A DNA stretch of 44,631 bases, taken from contig VGBO01000001.1 in assembly GCA_016870475.1 (NCBI GenBank), forward strand, positions 67,515-112,145, written 5' to 3'. The notes under the pieces were generated by a model. The model had not been told where the DNA came from. It saw only the letters and a program-made list of their open reading frames with translations, and ran no database searches. This DNA is from Actinomycetota bacterium (GTDB taxonomy: Bacteria; Actinomycetota; Acidimicrobiia; Acidimicrobiales; CAIXPF01). Both the position numbers and the translations under genes were made by a program. Shown here in pieces: positions 25,471 through 33,945 of the stretch. Each line of letters opens with the position of its first letter. Position 1 is the first letter of the stretch.

Positions 25471-26729
25471 CGACTGCGACGACACCGTCCCCGCCGGCAC
25501 GGTTCGTGCGCGGCTGGGTGATCGTGTTCGCCGCGTTCACGGTGCTCTTCACCGCCTACGGGCTGCAGTTCAGCTTCGGGGTGTTCGTGAAGGCGATCCA
25601 GGACGACCTCGGATGGACCCGCGCGCAGCTCTCGATCCCCTACGCGCTGTACGTGTTCCTCTACTCGGCACTCTCCGCCGTGTCGGGCATCGTCACCGAC
25701 CGCAAGGGGCCGCGCGTCGCGATCCTCGTCGGTGGCATCCTCCTTGGGTCCGGCTACGTGCTGTTCGGACTCGCGCAGGAGCTGTGGCAGGTGTACCTCG
25801 TCTTCGGGGTGGTCGCAGCGTGCGGCATGAGTTCGGCCTGGGTGCCCTGCAGCGCGACCGTCGTGCGCTGGTTCGTCCGGCGCCGCGGCCTCGCCTACGG
25901 CATCGCGTCGACGGGCGGAGCGTTCGGCAACATCGTCGTCCCGCTGATCACCGCGTCGCTGATCGCCTCGATCGGCTGGCGGTCCACGCTCGTCGTCTCG
26001 GGGATCGCCGGCGCAGCCGTGCTCGTCGCAATGTCGGTGCTCATGATCCGAGATCCCGAACAGGTGGGCCTGCACCCCGACGGCGACGCAGCCCCGATCG
26101 TGGTGAGCGGCGCGGTCGACTCCGGCCCGGCCTACACCGCCGCCGAGGCACGCCACACTGCGGCGTTCTGGGCGATCTTCGGGATCTTCCTGCTCAACTG
26201 GCTCGTCGTGTTCGTCCCCTTCGTCCACGGCGCATCGTTCGCCCAGGATCTCGGGGCGACGACGCAGCGGAGCGCCTTCGTCATCAGCGCGATCGGGTTC
26301 GGCGGCGTCATCGGACGGCTGACGGCGGGTGCGGCGTCGGACCGCCTCGGTCGGCGCACCACGCTCGCCGTGATGATGGCGCTGCAGGTCGTGTCGTTCC
26401 TCGGGTGGGCGGCCGGTGGGTCGTGGACGTTCCTGCTCCCGGTCGCCGCGCTGTTCGGGCTGTCCTATGGCGGTGGCACCACCCTGTTCCCCGCGATCAT
26501 CGGTGACCTCTTCGGCCGTGCCCACGCCGGGGCGATCGTCGGGTCGATCTTCGCCACGGCCGGGGCGCTCGCGGCGATCGGCCCGTTCCTCGCCGGCCTG
26601 CTCTACGACGCGACCCAGAGCTACCGCCTCGCCTTCGTGCTGTGTGCGGCGTGCAACCTCGGGGCGCTCGTGCTCGTGTTCACGCTGCGCACCCCCCGGC
26701 CCGTTACCGCCGCAACGGTGGCGCCGTAG
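25467..26729 (+). CDS. MFS transporter (monocarboxylate/OxlT-like)
   Basis: Inner-membrane facilitator, 420 residues, about 12 hydrophobic segments. Loop motifs are TDRKGPRVAIL after TM2 and SDRLGRRTTL after TM8. The N-terminal helix YGLQFSFGVFVKAIQ is typical of monocarboxylate-porter-like MFS members. The GTG at 25467 overlaps the TGA of the tandem CoA-transferase (GTGA), so the two are translationally coupled; the likely role is uptake of the carboxylate that the transferase then activates (inference from coupling). The UAG stop at 26727-26729 is also the start of the next gene's -10 box. Confidence 0.88.
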   Translation: MTTATTPSPPARFVRGWVIVFAAFTVLFTAYGLQFSFGVFVKAIQDDLGWTRAQLSIPYALYVFLYSALSAVSGIVTDRKGPRVAILVGGILLGSGYVLFGLAQELWQVYLVFGVVAACGMSSAWVPCSATVVRWFVRRRGLAYGIASTGGAFGNIVVPLITASLIASIGWRSTLVVSGIAGAAVLVAMSVLMIRDPEQVGLHPDGDAAPIVVSGAVDSGPAYTAAEARHTAAFWAIFGIFLLNWLVVFVPFVHGASFAQDLGATTQRSAFVISAIGFGGVIGRLTAGAASDRLGRRTTLAVMMALQVVSFLGWAAGGSWTFLLPVAALFGLSYGGGTTLFPAIIGDLFGRAHAGAIVGSIFATAGALAAIGPFLAGLLYDATQSYRLAFVLCAACNLGALVLVFTLRTPRPVTAATVAP

Positions 26730-26732
26730 CAT
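26727..26732 (+). promoter_or_regulatory. -10 box TAGCAT overlapping MFS stop codon
   Basis: TAGCAT ends 8 nt before the GTG at 26741. Its TAG is the stop codon of the MFS gene. Confidence 0.55.
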
Positions 26733-26740
26733 CGGTCGCT

Positions 26741-27289
26741 GTGACCCGGCCCACCGCCCAGGAACTCCGCACCCTGCTCGTGCTCGCCCCGCTTCCCGTC
26801 GAGGGCGGGCTCTTCCGGGAGACCTGGAGGTCGCACCGGCACTGGCCCGGCAATGACCGACCGGCCGGGACGGCGATCTTCGCGCTCATCACCGACGCGG
26901 ACGACGGGTTCTCGGCGCTCCACCGACTCCCGACCGACGAGGTGTACCACTTCTACCTCGGCGACCCGCTCGAGATGCTGCTGCTGCACCCCGACGGCGG
27001 CAGCGAACGGGTCGTCCTCGGGCACGACGTGCTCGCCGGTCAGCACCTGCAGTTCACGGTCCCCGCCCGGACCTGGATGGGTTCACGCGTCCTGCCCGGC
27101 GCGGGGGTCGACCGGTACGCGCTCGTGGGGACGACGATGGCGCCGGGCTTCGCGCCGGAGGACTACGAGGGCGGTTCGGTCGAGGAGCTCGTCGCCCGGT
27201 ACCCCGCCGAGGCCGACCTGATCCGGCGACTCGTCCGCCCCCACCAGCCGCTGCGGATGCCGGACGAGCTCACCGGCGACCCGGAGTAG
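26741..27289 (+). CDS. cupin-5 (DUF985) family protein
   Basis: 182-residue protein of the DUF985/Cupin_5 family, a single beta-barrel cupin of uncertain activity; relatives are annotated as predicted sugar-binding or epimerase-like. Conserved blocks are GGLFRETWRS, TAIFALIT, HRLPTDEVYHFYLGDPLEML and the final barrel strand YALVGTTMAPGFAPEDYEGG. The metal-type histidine pattern is partly present (EVYHFY, GQHLQFTVP). The GTG at 26741 is selected by the -10 box 8 nt upstream. Its own UAG stop forms the -10 box of the following HxlR gene. Confidence 0.87.
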   Translation: MTRPTAQELRTLLVLAPLPVEGGLFRETWRSHRHWPGNDRPAGTAIFALITDADDGFSALHRLPTDEVYHFYLGDPLEMLLLHPDGGSERVVLGHDVLAGQHLQFTVPARTWMGSRVLPGAGVDRYALVGTTMAPGFAPEDYEGGSVEELVARYPAEADLIRRLVRPHQPLRMPDELTGDPE

Positions 27290-27292
27290 TCT
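27287..27292 (+). promoter_or_regulatory. -10 box TAGTCT overlapping DUF985 stop codon
   Basis: TAGTCT ends 6 nt before the ATG at 27299. Its TAG is the stop codon of the DUF985 gene. Confidence 0.55.
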
Positions 27293-27298
27293 CGCCGC

Positions 27299-27763
27299 AT
27301 GAAGCGGTCGAGCGTCGGGCACATGCAGTGTTCCATTGCACGATCACTCGACATCGTCGGCGAGTGGTGGACGCCGCTCATCATGCGGGACGTCTTCCGG
27401 GGCATGCGCCGCTTCGAGGAGATCCAGGGCAGCCTCGGCATCGGCCGTGCCGTGCTGTCGGACCGTCTCGGCACCCTGGTCGAGGCCGGCCTGCTCGAAC
27501 GTCGTCCCTACCAGGACAACCCCGTCCGCTACGAGTACCGGCTGACCGACATGGGCCGGGACTTCTCCTCGGTGCTCATCTCCCTCAAGCAGTGGGGCGA
27601 CCGGTGGCTCGCGGAGGAGGACGGGCCGCCCGTGACCCTCATCCACGAGCGGTGCGGTCACGAGGTCGAACCGATCCTCACGTGCTCGCACTGCCACGAG
27701 CCGATCCTGCCGACGGAGATCCGCTCCCCCGGCCGACTCGGCGCCGACCCGGACGACCTCTGA
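27299..27763 (+). CDS. HxlR-family winged-helix regulator
   Basis: DNA-binding transcription regulator, 154 residues. The HxlR/MarR-like winged helix covers about 8-105: C11 SIARSLDIVGEWW, LIMRDVFRGMRRFEEIQ, then the recognition helix region LSDRLGTLVEAGLLERR and the wing YEYRLTDMG. C11 occupies the conserved N-terminal cysteine used as a redox/electrophile sensor in several members. An extra C-terminal part carries CGHEVEPILTCSHCHE, which looks like a small zinc knuckle. Neighbours are DUF985 upstream and the molybdopterin enzyme gene 121 bp downstream, either of which may be its target (inference). Confidence 0.9.
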   Translation: MKRSSVGHMQCSIARSLDIVGEWWTPLIMRDVFRGMRRFEEIQGSLGIGRAVLSDRLGTLVEAGLLERRPYQDNPVRYEYRLTDMGRDFSSVLISLKQWGDRWLAEEDGPPVTLIHERCGHEVEPILTCSHCHEPILPTEIRSPGRLGADPDDL

Positions 27764-27884
27764 CGCACCCCGGCTGGGAACCGTCGGTCCTCGTGGCCGA
27801 TGTCACCACGGGCGGCTAGCGTCACCGATGTCACACCCACCGCCGAAGGGGTCCGACCCCGGCGGCGTCCACAGGGAGCACGGC
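27764..27884 (+). promoter_or_regulatory. leader of molybdopterin enzyme gene with -10 TAGCGT
   Basis: Intergenic stretch of 121 bp after hxlR. TAGCGT at 27817-27822 is a -10 candidate. GGGAG at 27874-27878 lies 6 nt before the ATG at 27885. This gives a leader of about 55 nt, or alternatively a near-leaderless start at the ATG at 27828. Confidence 0.45.
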
Positions 27885-30185
27885 ATGGCTGCGTCCGGTT
27901 CGATCCTCGGCAACTCGGTGCTGCGTCGGGAGGACCCCGACCTCGTGCGGGGTGCGGGCAAGTACTTCGATGATCTGCGCTTCGACGGCATGCTCCACGT
28001 GCACTTCGTGCGCTCGACCGTGGCGCACGGCACGATCACCTCGATCGACACCTCCGATGCGGCCGCCATGCCGGGCGTGCGGGCGGTCTACACCCACGAG
28101 AACATCGACCTCGCGGACTTCCAGGCCTTCCCGATGATGCCCGCCGTCCTCAACCGGCCGACCCTCGCCCGCGACCGGGTGCGCTTCGTCGGCGACATCG
28201 TCGCGGCGATCGTCGCCGAGACGAAGGCGCAGGCCGTCGACGCGGCCGAGGCCGTCGTCGTCGACTACGACATCCTCCCCGCCGTCACCAACCCGGTCGA
28301 CGCGCTCGCCCCGGGCGCACCGCTGCTGTTCCCCGAGCACGGCTCGAACGTGTGCTTCGCCACCGAACTCGCCCCCGACAGCGACCCCTTCGTCGGCGCC
28401 GACGCCGTCGCCAAGGTGCACATGGTCTCCCAGCGGCTCGCCGGCGTGCCCATGGAGAACAACGGCATCGTCTGCGTGCCGGGTGAGCCCGCCGCGGGTG
28501 GTCTCACCGCCTGGGTCAGCCACCAGACGCCCCACGGCCTGCACGGCGCGATGGCCCCGTTCCTCGGTCTCGATCCCGAAGGCCTGCGGGTCGTGTGCCC
28601 CTGGGTCGGCGGCGGCTTCGGACCGAAGGCGGCGAACTACGTCGAGTACATGGTCGCCGGCAAGGCGGCTCTCGACCTCGGCGTTCCGGTCAAGTGGACC
28701 GAGACTCGCTCGGAGGACATGGTCTCCCTCGTGCACGGCCGCGACTTCGTGGTCGACGCCGAGCTCGGCATCCGCAAGGACGGCACGTTCACCGGCCTCA
28801 AGACCCGGGTCACCGCCGCCGCGGGCGCCTACCCGGCGATCGGCGCGATCCTGCCGATGCTCACCCAGCTCCTCTCCCAGGCCGTCTACGACATCCCGGT
28901 CATCAACTACCAGGCGACCACGGCGCTCACGAACAACACCACCATCGGTGCCTACCGGGGCGCCGGTCGGCCCGAGGCCACCCAGATCATCGAGCGGCTC
29001 ATCGACATCGCCGCCCACGAGGTCGGCCTCGACCCCGTCGACGTCCGCATGACGAACTTCATCAAGCCGTTCAGCGAGCCGATGACCACGCTCACCGGCG
29101 CCAACTACGACTCGGGCAACTACGCGCTGCCCATGGTCGAGGTGCGCAAGCTCGCCGGCTACGACGCACTGCGTGCCGAGCAGGCCCGTCGCCGGGCCGC
29201 CGGCGACACCAAGCTCCTCGGCATCGGGTCCTCCGCCTACGTCGAGGTCACCGCACCGGTCGGCCTGCACTCCGAGTACGGCAAGGTCGAGATCCACGAC
29301 GACGGCAGCGCCACCATGTACGTCGGCACGTCGGTGCACGGCCAGGGCCACGCCACGGCGTTCTCGATGATCGCCTCGGAGATCCTCGGCATTCCGATGG
29401 ACAAGATCCACTTCGTGAACTCCGACACCTCGACGGTGCCCCAGGGAGCCGGCACGCTCGGGTCGCGCTCGCTCCAGACCGCCGGGTCGGCGATCCACGT
29501 CGCCTCCACCGAGGTCCTCGCCAAGGCTCGTCAGCTCGCGGCGCACCTGCTCGAGGCCGACGTCGACGACGTGGTCCGCACCGACGACGGTGCCGGCCTG
29601 CAGGTCGCCGGTGTGCCCGCCCGGATGCTGTCCTGGGGTGAGCTCGCCACCGCGGCCAACGACACCGGCAAGCTGCCGGAAGGCATGGAGGCCGGCCTCG
29701 CCCACGAGCTCGTCTTCAACGGCGGGGACTCGACCTACCCCTTCGGTGCACACATCGCCGTCGTCGAGGTCGACCGGGAGACCGGCAAGGTCACGCTGCT
29801 CCGCCACGTCGCCGTCGACGACTGCGGGCGCATCCTCAACCCGATGCTCGTGAACGGTCAGCAGCACGGCGGCATCGCCCAGGGCGCGGCGCAGGCGCTG
29901 TACGAGTGGGTGCAGTACGACGACGACGGCAACCCCGTCACCGCCAACCTGATGGACTACGCGATCCCCTCGGCCGCCGAGCTGCCGAGCTTCGAGATCG
30001 CCAACACCGAGACCCCCTCGCCGCGCAACCCGCTCGGCGCAAAGGGAATCGGCGAATCGGGGACCATCGGGTCGACCCCGGCGATCCACAACGCCGTGTG
30101 CGACGCCCTCGTGCACCTCGGCGTCCACCACGTGGACATGCCCTGCACCGCCCAGCGCGTGTGGGAAGCACTGCAGTCCGCCTGA
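27885..30185 (+). CDS. xanthine dehydrogenase-family molybdopterin subunit (orphan)
   Basis: Large catalytic subunit of the xanthine oxidase superfamily, 766 residues, hydroxylating a heterocycle, aldehyde or similar substrate at a molybdopterin-cytosine centre. It starts SILGNSVLRREDPDLVRGAGKYFDDL. Mo-cofactor motifs are GGGFGPKA (242-249), GAYRGAGRPEA (355-365), VHGQGHA (484-490) and the catalytic glutamate E724 in KGIGESGTIG. AYRGAGR rather than AYxCSFR rules out a form I CO dehydrogenase. The 2Fe-2S and FAD subunits normally encoded next to it are not adjacent here. The ATG at 27885 has a good Shine-Dalgarno sequence; the ATG at 27828 would add 19 residues outside the usual family start. 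Confidence 0.9.
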   Translation: MAASGSILGNSVLRREDPDLVRGAGKYFDDLRFDGMLHVHFVRSTVAHGTITSIDTSDAAAMPGVRAVYTHENIDLADFQAFPMMPAVLNRPTLARDRVRFVGDIVAAIVAETKAQAVDAAEAVVVDYDILPAVTNPVDALAPGAPLLFPEHGSNVCFATELAPDSDPFVGADAVAKVHMVSQRLAGVPMENNGIVCVPGEPAAGGLTAWVSHQTPHGLHGAMAPFLGLDPEGLRVVCPWVGGGFGPKAANYVEYMVAGKAALDLGVPVKWTETRSEDMVSLVHGRDFVVDAELGIRKDGTFTGLKTRVTAAAGAYPAIGAILPMLTQLLSQAVYDIPVINYQATTALTNNTTIGAYRGAGRPEATQIIERLIDIAAHEVGLDPVDVRMTNFIKPFSEPMTTLTGANYDSGNYALPMVEVRKLAGYDALRAEQARRRAAGDTKLLGIGSSAYVEVTAPVGLHSEYGKVEIHDDGSATMYVGTSVHGQGHATAFSMIASEILGIPMDKIHFVNSDTSTVPQGAGTLGSRSLQTAGSAIHVASTEVLAKARQLAAHLLEADVDDVVRTDDGAGLQVAGVPARMLSWGELATAANDTGKLPEGMEAGLAHELVFNGGDSTYPFGAHIAVVEVDRETGKVTLLRHVAVDDCGRILNPMLVNGQQHGGIAQGAAQALYEWVQYDDDGNPVTANLMDYAIPSAAELPSFEIANTETPSPRNPLGAKGIGESGTIGSTPAIHNAVCDALVHLGVHHVDMPCTAQRVWEALQSA

Positions 30186-30204
30186 TCGGAACCACAGGAC
30201 AACG

Positions 30205-30233
30205 CACCGCCGCCGGTCACCCTGGCGGCGGTG
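30205..30233. terminator. 10-bp perfect hairpin between convergent stops
   Basis: CACCGCCGCC at 30205-30214 and GGCGGCGGTG at 30224-30233 form a perfect 10-bp stem with a 9-nt loop that contains the stop codon of the helicase gene. It lies just after the molybdopterin subunit stop. There is no T-run, so it is a candidate bidirectional terminator or mRNA 3'-end stabiliser. Confidence 0.5.
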
Positions 30234-32142
30234 TCGCGAGCGAACGCAGGAATTCCTCCGCCTCGGCGCGGTGCCGCGTCCGCCGGAACGGCGGGAGCGC
30301 CCGGATTACGTCCCAGCGATAGCGCGCCGACCCGAGCCGAGGGTCGAGCACGGCGACCACGCCACGGTCGTCCGCCGAACGGACGAGCCGACCGGCCGCC
30401 TGCGCAAGCAGCGTCGCCGCCCGGGCGACGTCGATCGTGCGGAACGCCGCCGCACCGGCCCGCTCGCGCCGCGCCTGGAGCAGCGGGTCGTCGGGGCGGG
30501 GGAACGGCAGGCGATCGACGACGACGAGCGAGAGCGCGGCGCCGGGCACGTCGATGCCCTGGAACAGCCCCATGGTCCCGAACAGACACGACGCCTCCTC
30601 GGCCCGGAACGCCTCGATCAACCGGGGCAACGGCTGCTCACCCTGTGCCAGCACGGTGAAGGGCAGGCGAGGCCGAAGCGCCTCGACCGCATCGGTCAAC
30701 GCTCGCCACGACGTGAAAAGCGCCAGCGTCCGGCCACCGGCGGCGGTGATCAACGCGGCCAGCTCGTCGTGCACCGCCGCACGGAAGCCCTCCGAGCGCG
30801 GATCGGGGAGGTGCATGGCGCAGTAGAGGAGCGCGTTCTGCTCGTAGTCGAACGGGCTGCCGACGTCGAGGGGCTCCACGCCGGCGGGCAGCCCCACCCG
30901 GGCGGCGAAGTGCGGCGGGATCGTGGCGGAGGTCAGCACGGCCGTCCGTCGCGCCCACACCGTGGCGCCGAGCACCGGGCCGATCTCGACCGGCGCAGCC
31001 ACCACCCGGGCGTCGTCACGCCCGTCCGGCACCCATGCGACCCAGTCGCCGTCGAGCCCGGCGAAGGTGTCGAGGTCACCGACGAGGGACTGCACGATCC
31101 GCTGGGCCCGTGCCCGCCGCTGATCGGCGTCCTCGACGTCGGTGGAGATCGACCGCAGCGACTCGAGCGCCCGCTCGAGACGTCCCCGGAGCAAGGTGAC
31201 GGCGTCGACCACCGCGACGGGCAGGGGCAGCGACAGCCGCTCCCCCGCATGGGGCGCCAGCGAACCCACGAGCGTCTCCCCCGCCCGCACCAGGTCGAGG
31301 GGCAGGTCCCGGTCCGCGATCACCGCGCGGACCCTGCGGGCCACCACCTCGACCCGGCCGGCGCTCAGCTCGAACCCCAGCGCCGAGGACAGCAGGTCCT
31401 CGAGCTGGTGGGCCTCGTCGAACACGACCACGTCGTGGGTGGGAAGGACGCGTTCCTCCGACGCGAGGTGCGCGGCGTACAGCGCCAGGTTCACGACGAC
31501 CACGTCGGCGGCTTCGGCTGCGGCACGCGCCTGCTCGGCGAAGCAGTCGAGACCCCTCGGACACCGGGCCGCACCGGGACACTCCTCCCCCGACACGCTC
31601 ACCGCCGCCCACGCCCGCGGTGACGGTTCCACGGGCAACTCGGCCCGGTCGCCGGTCGTCGTGCCCTCCGCCCACGCCGCCAATGCCTCGAGTTCGGGCG
31701 CGATGCTCCCGCCAACGTCGAACTCGGCCTGCCCGAGCCCGGCCGCCACCTCGTCGAGACGCTGCCGGCACACGTAGTTCGACCGACCCTTGAGCACCGC
31801 GGCGCGCACCGGGACCCCGAGCGGCTCGAGTCGATCGGCGAGCGCCGGGAGGTCGTTCTCGGCGAGCTGGTCCTGCAATGCCTTCGACGCCGTCGCCACC
31901 ACGACCCGTCGCTCCCGGCCCACGGCGTCGAGCACGGACGGCACCAGGTAGCCGAACGACTTGCCCGTACCCGTACCCGCCTGCACGACGAGGTGGCCGC
32001 CCGCCGCAAGCACGTCCGCGACGGCCCGGGCCATGCGGAGCTGTCCCGGTCGCTCCTCGCCGCCGCCGGGTACTCCGGCGACCACCGCCCGCAACGCCGC
32101 CTCCACCTCGGGCCCGGGGTGGAGCACGTCGGCCGATTGCAC
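30217..32142 (-). CDS. dinG: DinG/XPD-like ATP-dependent DNA helicase
   Basis: Superfamily 2 helicase with an iron-sulfur domain, 641 residues, 5'-3' polarity in characterised members; resolves R-loops and other structures in DNA repair. Walker A is AGTGTGKS at 55-62 and the DEAH box is at 242-245 (VVFDEAHQ). Four cysteines between them, C125, C188, C194 and C200, form the [4Fe-4S] pattern of DinG/XPD. Motifs V/VI are in LFQGIDVPG and QAAGRLVRS. The GTG at 32142 is chosen because TACGGT lies 6 nt upstream; longer in-frame starts would run into the divergent oxidoreductase promoter. Divergent from the F420 oxidoreductase with 66 bp between starts. Confidence 0.93.
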   Translation of the reverse strand: MQSADVLHPGPEVEAALRAVVAGVPGGGEERPGQLRMARAVADVLAAGGHLVVQAGTGTGKSFGYLVPSVLDAVGRERRVVVATASKALQDQLAENDLPALADRLEPLGVPVRAAVLKGRSNYVCRQRLDEVAAGLGQAEFDVGGSIAPELEALAAWAEGTTTGDRAELPVEPSPRAWAAVSVSGEECPGAARCPRGLDCFAEQARAAAEAADVVVVNLALYAAHLASEERVLPTHDVVVFDEAHQLEDLLSSALGFELSAGRVEVVARRVRAVIADRDLPLDLVRAGETLVGSLAPHAGERLSLPLPVAVVDAVTLLRGRLERALESLRSISTDVEDADQRRARAQRIVQSLVGDLDTFAGLDGDWVAWVPDGRDDARVVAAPVEIGPVLGATVWARRTAVLTSATIPPHFAARVGLPAGVEPLDVGSPFDYEQNALLYCAMHLPDPRSEGFRAAVHDELAALITAAGGRTLALFTSWRALTDAVEALRPRLPFTVLAQGEQPLPRLIEAFRAEEASCLFGTMGLFQGIDVPGAALSLVVVDRLPFPRPDDPLLQARRERAGAAAFRTIDVARAATLLAQAAGRLVRSADDRGVVAVLDPRLGSARYRWDVIRALPPFRRTRHRAEAEEFLRSLATPPPG

Positions 32143-32148
32143 CCGGCA

Positions 32149-32154
32149 ACCGTA
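32149..32154 (-). promoter_or_regulatory. -10 box TACGGT for dinG
   Basis: Minus-strand TACGGT, 6 nt before the GTG at 32142. Confidence 0.55.
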
Positions 32155-32196
32155 CCGACCGACGGCGTTCCGCACGCGCGATGCGCCCCGACCGAC

Positions 32197-32202
32197 TAGG
32201 AA
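32197..32202 (+). promoter_or_regulatory. imperfect -10 box TAGGAA for LLM oxidoreductase
   Basis: TAGGAA ends 6 nt before the ATG at 32209. The position is right but the final T is missing. Confidence 0.35.
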
Positions 32203-32208
32203 GACGCC

Positions 32209-33123
32209 ATGGACTGGGGACTGCACCTACCGCACCTGGGTCGTCAGGCGACCCGCGAGAACCTGATCGCGTTCGCGACGACGGCCGACCGGCTCGGTGT
32301 CCACTCGCTGTGGACCTCCGATCACGTCGCCTGGCCCCGGGAGGTCGAGTCCAAGTACCCCTACACCGAGGACGGTTCCTTCCCCGGTGGCTACGACATG
32401 CCGTGGCTCGACCCGCTCGGCGTGCTGTTCATGGTCGCCGGGTGCACCGAGCACGCCCGACTCGGCACGACCGTCCTGATCCTCGGCTACCGACCGCCGC
32501 TGCTGACGGCGAAGGCGTGGGCCTCGCTCGACGTCGTCTCCGGGGGACGGGCCATCGTCGGGGTCGGCGTCGGCTGGATGAAGGAGGAGTTCGACGCCCT
32601 CCAGATGCCCTACGACCATCGCGGCGCACGGGCCGACGAACAGCTCGACGTCTACCGCACCGTCTGGTCGGAGCAGGACCCGTCGTTCTCCGGTCGGTTC
32701 TACGAGTTCCCCCCGATCGGGTTCAGCCCGCGCCCGTTGCAGGACCCGCTGCCGATCTGGGTCGGCGGCGACTCCGAGCCCGCCTACCGCCGGACCGTGC
32801 GGTACGGCAATGCGTTCCATGCCGCGTTCCAGAAGCGCGACACCGTGGAGAAGGCGTGGGCCCGCGTCCGGGAGCTCGCCGCCGAGGCCGGCCGCGATCC
32901 CGACGAGATCACCCTGTCGATCCGGCTCTACCTCGACCCCGACGCCACCCAGGCGCCCGAGAAGTCGATCGCAGGTTCCGCCCAGCAGATGGCGGACACC
33001 GTGGGGGCCTGGGCCTCCATCGGCGTGACCCACATCCTCCTCGACCCCGTCGCACGGGGCGGCCCGGCCCGGCGCCTCGAGGTGATCGAGGAATTCCTCA
33101 CGGGCGTCGGCGCGCAGGCCTGA
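32209..33123 (+). CDS. LLM-class F420-dependent oxidoreductase
   Basis: Luciferase-like monooxygenase-fold enzyme, 304 residues, TIM barrel; actinobacterial members commonly use F420H2 rather than FMN. The N-terminus is MDWGLHLPHLG. The characteristic segments SLWTSDHVAWP, LGTTVLILGYRPPLLTAKAWASLD, GWMKEEFDALQMPYDHRGARADEQ and PLPIWVGGDSEPAYRR are present. This matches the branch that includes many uncharacterised Rv-type oxidoreductases; the substrate is not known. Cofactor use is inferred from the family. Next to it on the same strand is a TauE/SafE permease with its own -10 box. Confidence 0.88.
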   Translation: MDWGLHLPHLGRQATRENLIAFATTADRLGVHSLWTSDHVAWPREVESKYPYTEDGSFPGGYDMPWLDPLGVLFMVAGCTEHARLGTTVLILGYRPPLLTAKAWASLDVVSGGRAIVGVGVGWMKEEFDALQMPYDHRGARADEQLDVYRTVWSEQDPSFSGRFYEFPPIGFSPRPLQDPLPIWVGGDSEPAYRRTVRYGNAFHAAFQKRDTVEKAWARVRELAAEAGRDPDEITLSIRLYLDPDATQAPEKSIAGSAQQMADTVGAWASIGVTHILLDPVARGGPARRLEVIEEFLTGVGAQA

Positions 33124-33164
33124 CCCGCCAGGTCGGCGTCGAGAGCGGTCGCGGCGGCGACCGC

Positions 33165-33170
33165 TAGCCT
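33165..33170 (+). promoter_or_regulatory. -10 box TAGCCT for TauE/SafE gene
   Basis: TAGCCT ends 6 nt before the GTG at 33177, in line with a leaderless mRNA. Confidence 0.6.
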
Positions 33171-33176
33171 GCCGCC

Positions 33177-33938
33177 GTGGACCTGTCGGCCGTCGACCAC
33201 GTGCTCGCCGCCGGGGCGGCCCTCGTCGCCGGGTCGGTCAACGCGATCGCCGGCGGCGGGACGCTCGTCACCTTCCCGACCCTCGTCGCCGTCGGCGTCC
33301 CCGCAGTCGCGTCGAACATCACGAGCACGGTCGCTCTCTGCCCCGGCTACACGGGCGGGACGTGGGCGCAACGCCAGGACCTCGCCCACCAACGCGTGCG
33401 GCTCCTGCCCGTCGGGCTCGTGGCCGTCGTCGGTGGGCTCGCCGGTTCGTGGCTGCTCGTGATCTCGCCCGAGCGTCTCTTCCGGCAACTGATCCCCTTC
33501 CTCATGCTCGGCGCGTGCGCGGTGTTCGCCGGCCAGGACCGGATCAAGGCCAGGCTTCCCACCCGTGACCCGGACGCCCCGATTCGCCGGCCCGGCATCG
33601 CAACCCTCGCCGCGTGCGGCGTGGCGGCCACCTACGGCGGCTACTTCGGTGCCGGCCTCGGGATCATCTCGCTCGCCATCCTCGGCGTGGCACTCCCGGA
33701 CCGGCTCGTGCACGTGAACGCTCTCAAGCAGTGGCTGGCGTTCTGCTCGAACATCGTCGCCGCGGCGTTCTTCGCCGCCAGCGGCAGGGTCGTGTGGACG
33801 CTCGTGCTCGTCATGGCCCCGGCGAGCCTCCTCGGCGGGGCGCTCGGCGGCCGACTCGCCCGGACGCTCGACCCGCGCATCGTGCGCTGGACCGTGATCG
33901 TGCTCGGCGTGGCCGTGGCCGTCCGCTTCTGGATCTGA
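33177..33938 (+). CDS. TauE/SafE (DUF81) family membrane permease
   Basis: Polytopic inner-membrane protein, 253 residues, with about eight hydrophobic segments. The first helix contains the family repeat signature AGSVNAIAGGGTLVTFPTL, mirrored in the second half by GGYFGAGLGIISLAIL. The family exports or imports sulfite, sulfoacetate and related organic sulfur anions; the specific substrate here cannot be assigned. The GTG at 33177 is selected by the -10 box. The stop lies in a perfect palindrome shared with the stop of the convergent hydrolase. Confidence 0.88.
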   Translation: MDLSAVDHVLAAGAALVAGSVNAIAGGGTLVTFPTLVAVGVPAVASNITSTVALCPGYTGGTWAQRQDLAHQRVRLLPVGLVAVVGGLAGSWLLVISPERLFRQLIPFLMLGACAVFAGQDRIKARLPTRDPDAPIRRPGIATLAACGVAATYGGYFGAGLGIISLAILGVALPDRLVHVNALKQWLAFCSNIVAAAFFAASGRVVWTLVLVMAPASLLGGALGGRLARTLDPRIVRWTVIVLGVAVAVRFWI

Positions 33939-33945
33939 GCGCTCA
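33936..33945. repeat. palindrome TGAGCGCTCA holding two convergent stops
   Basis: The perfect 10-bp palindrome TGAGCGCTCA contains the TGA of the permease gene (33936-33938) and, on the other strand, the TGA of the hydrolase gene (33945-33943). Confidence 0.85.

Noticed and set aside
27828-27884. Alternative start of the molybdopterin subunit at the ATG 27828
   Set aside because: A -10 box ends only 5 nt before it and it would add 19 atypical residues. The ATG at 27885 has a proper Shine-Dalgarno sequence and a family-typical N-terminus. Not fully excluded.
27885-30185. Carbon monoxide dehydrogenase large subunit (form I CoxL)
   Set aside because: The active-site loop is AYRGAGR, not AYxCSFR, and the CoxS and CoxM genes are absent.
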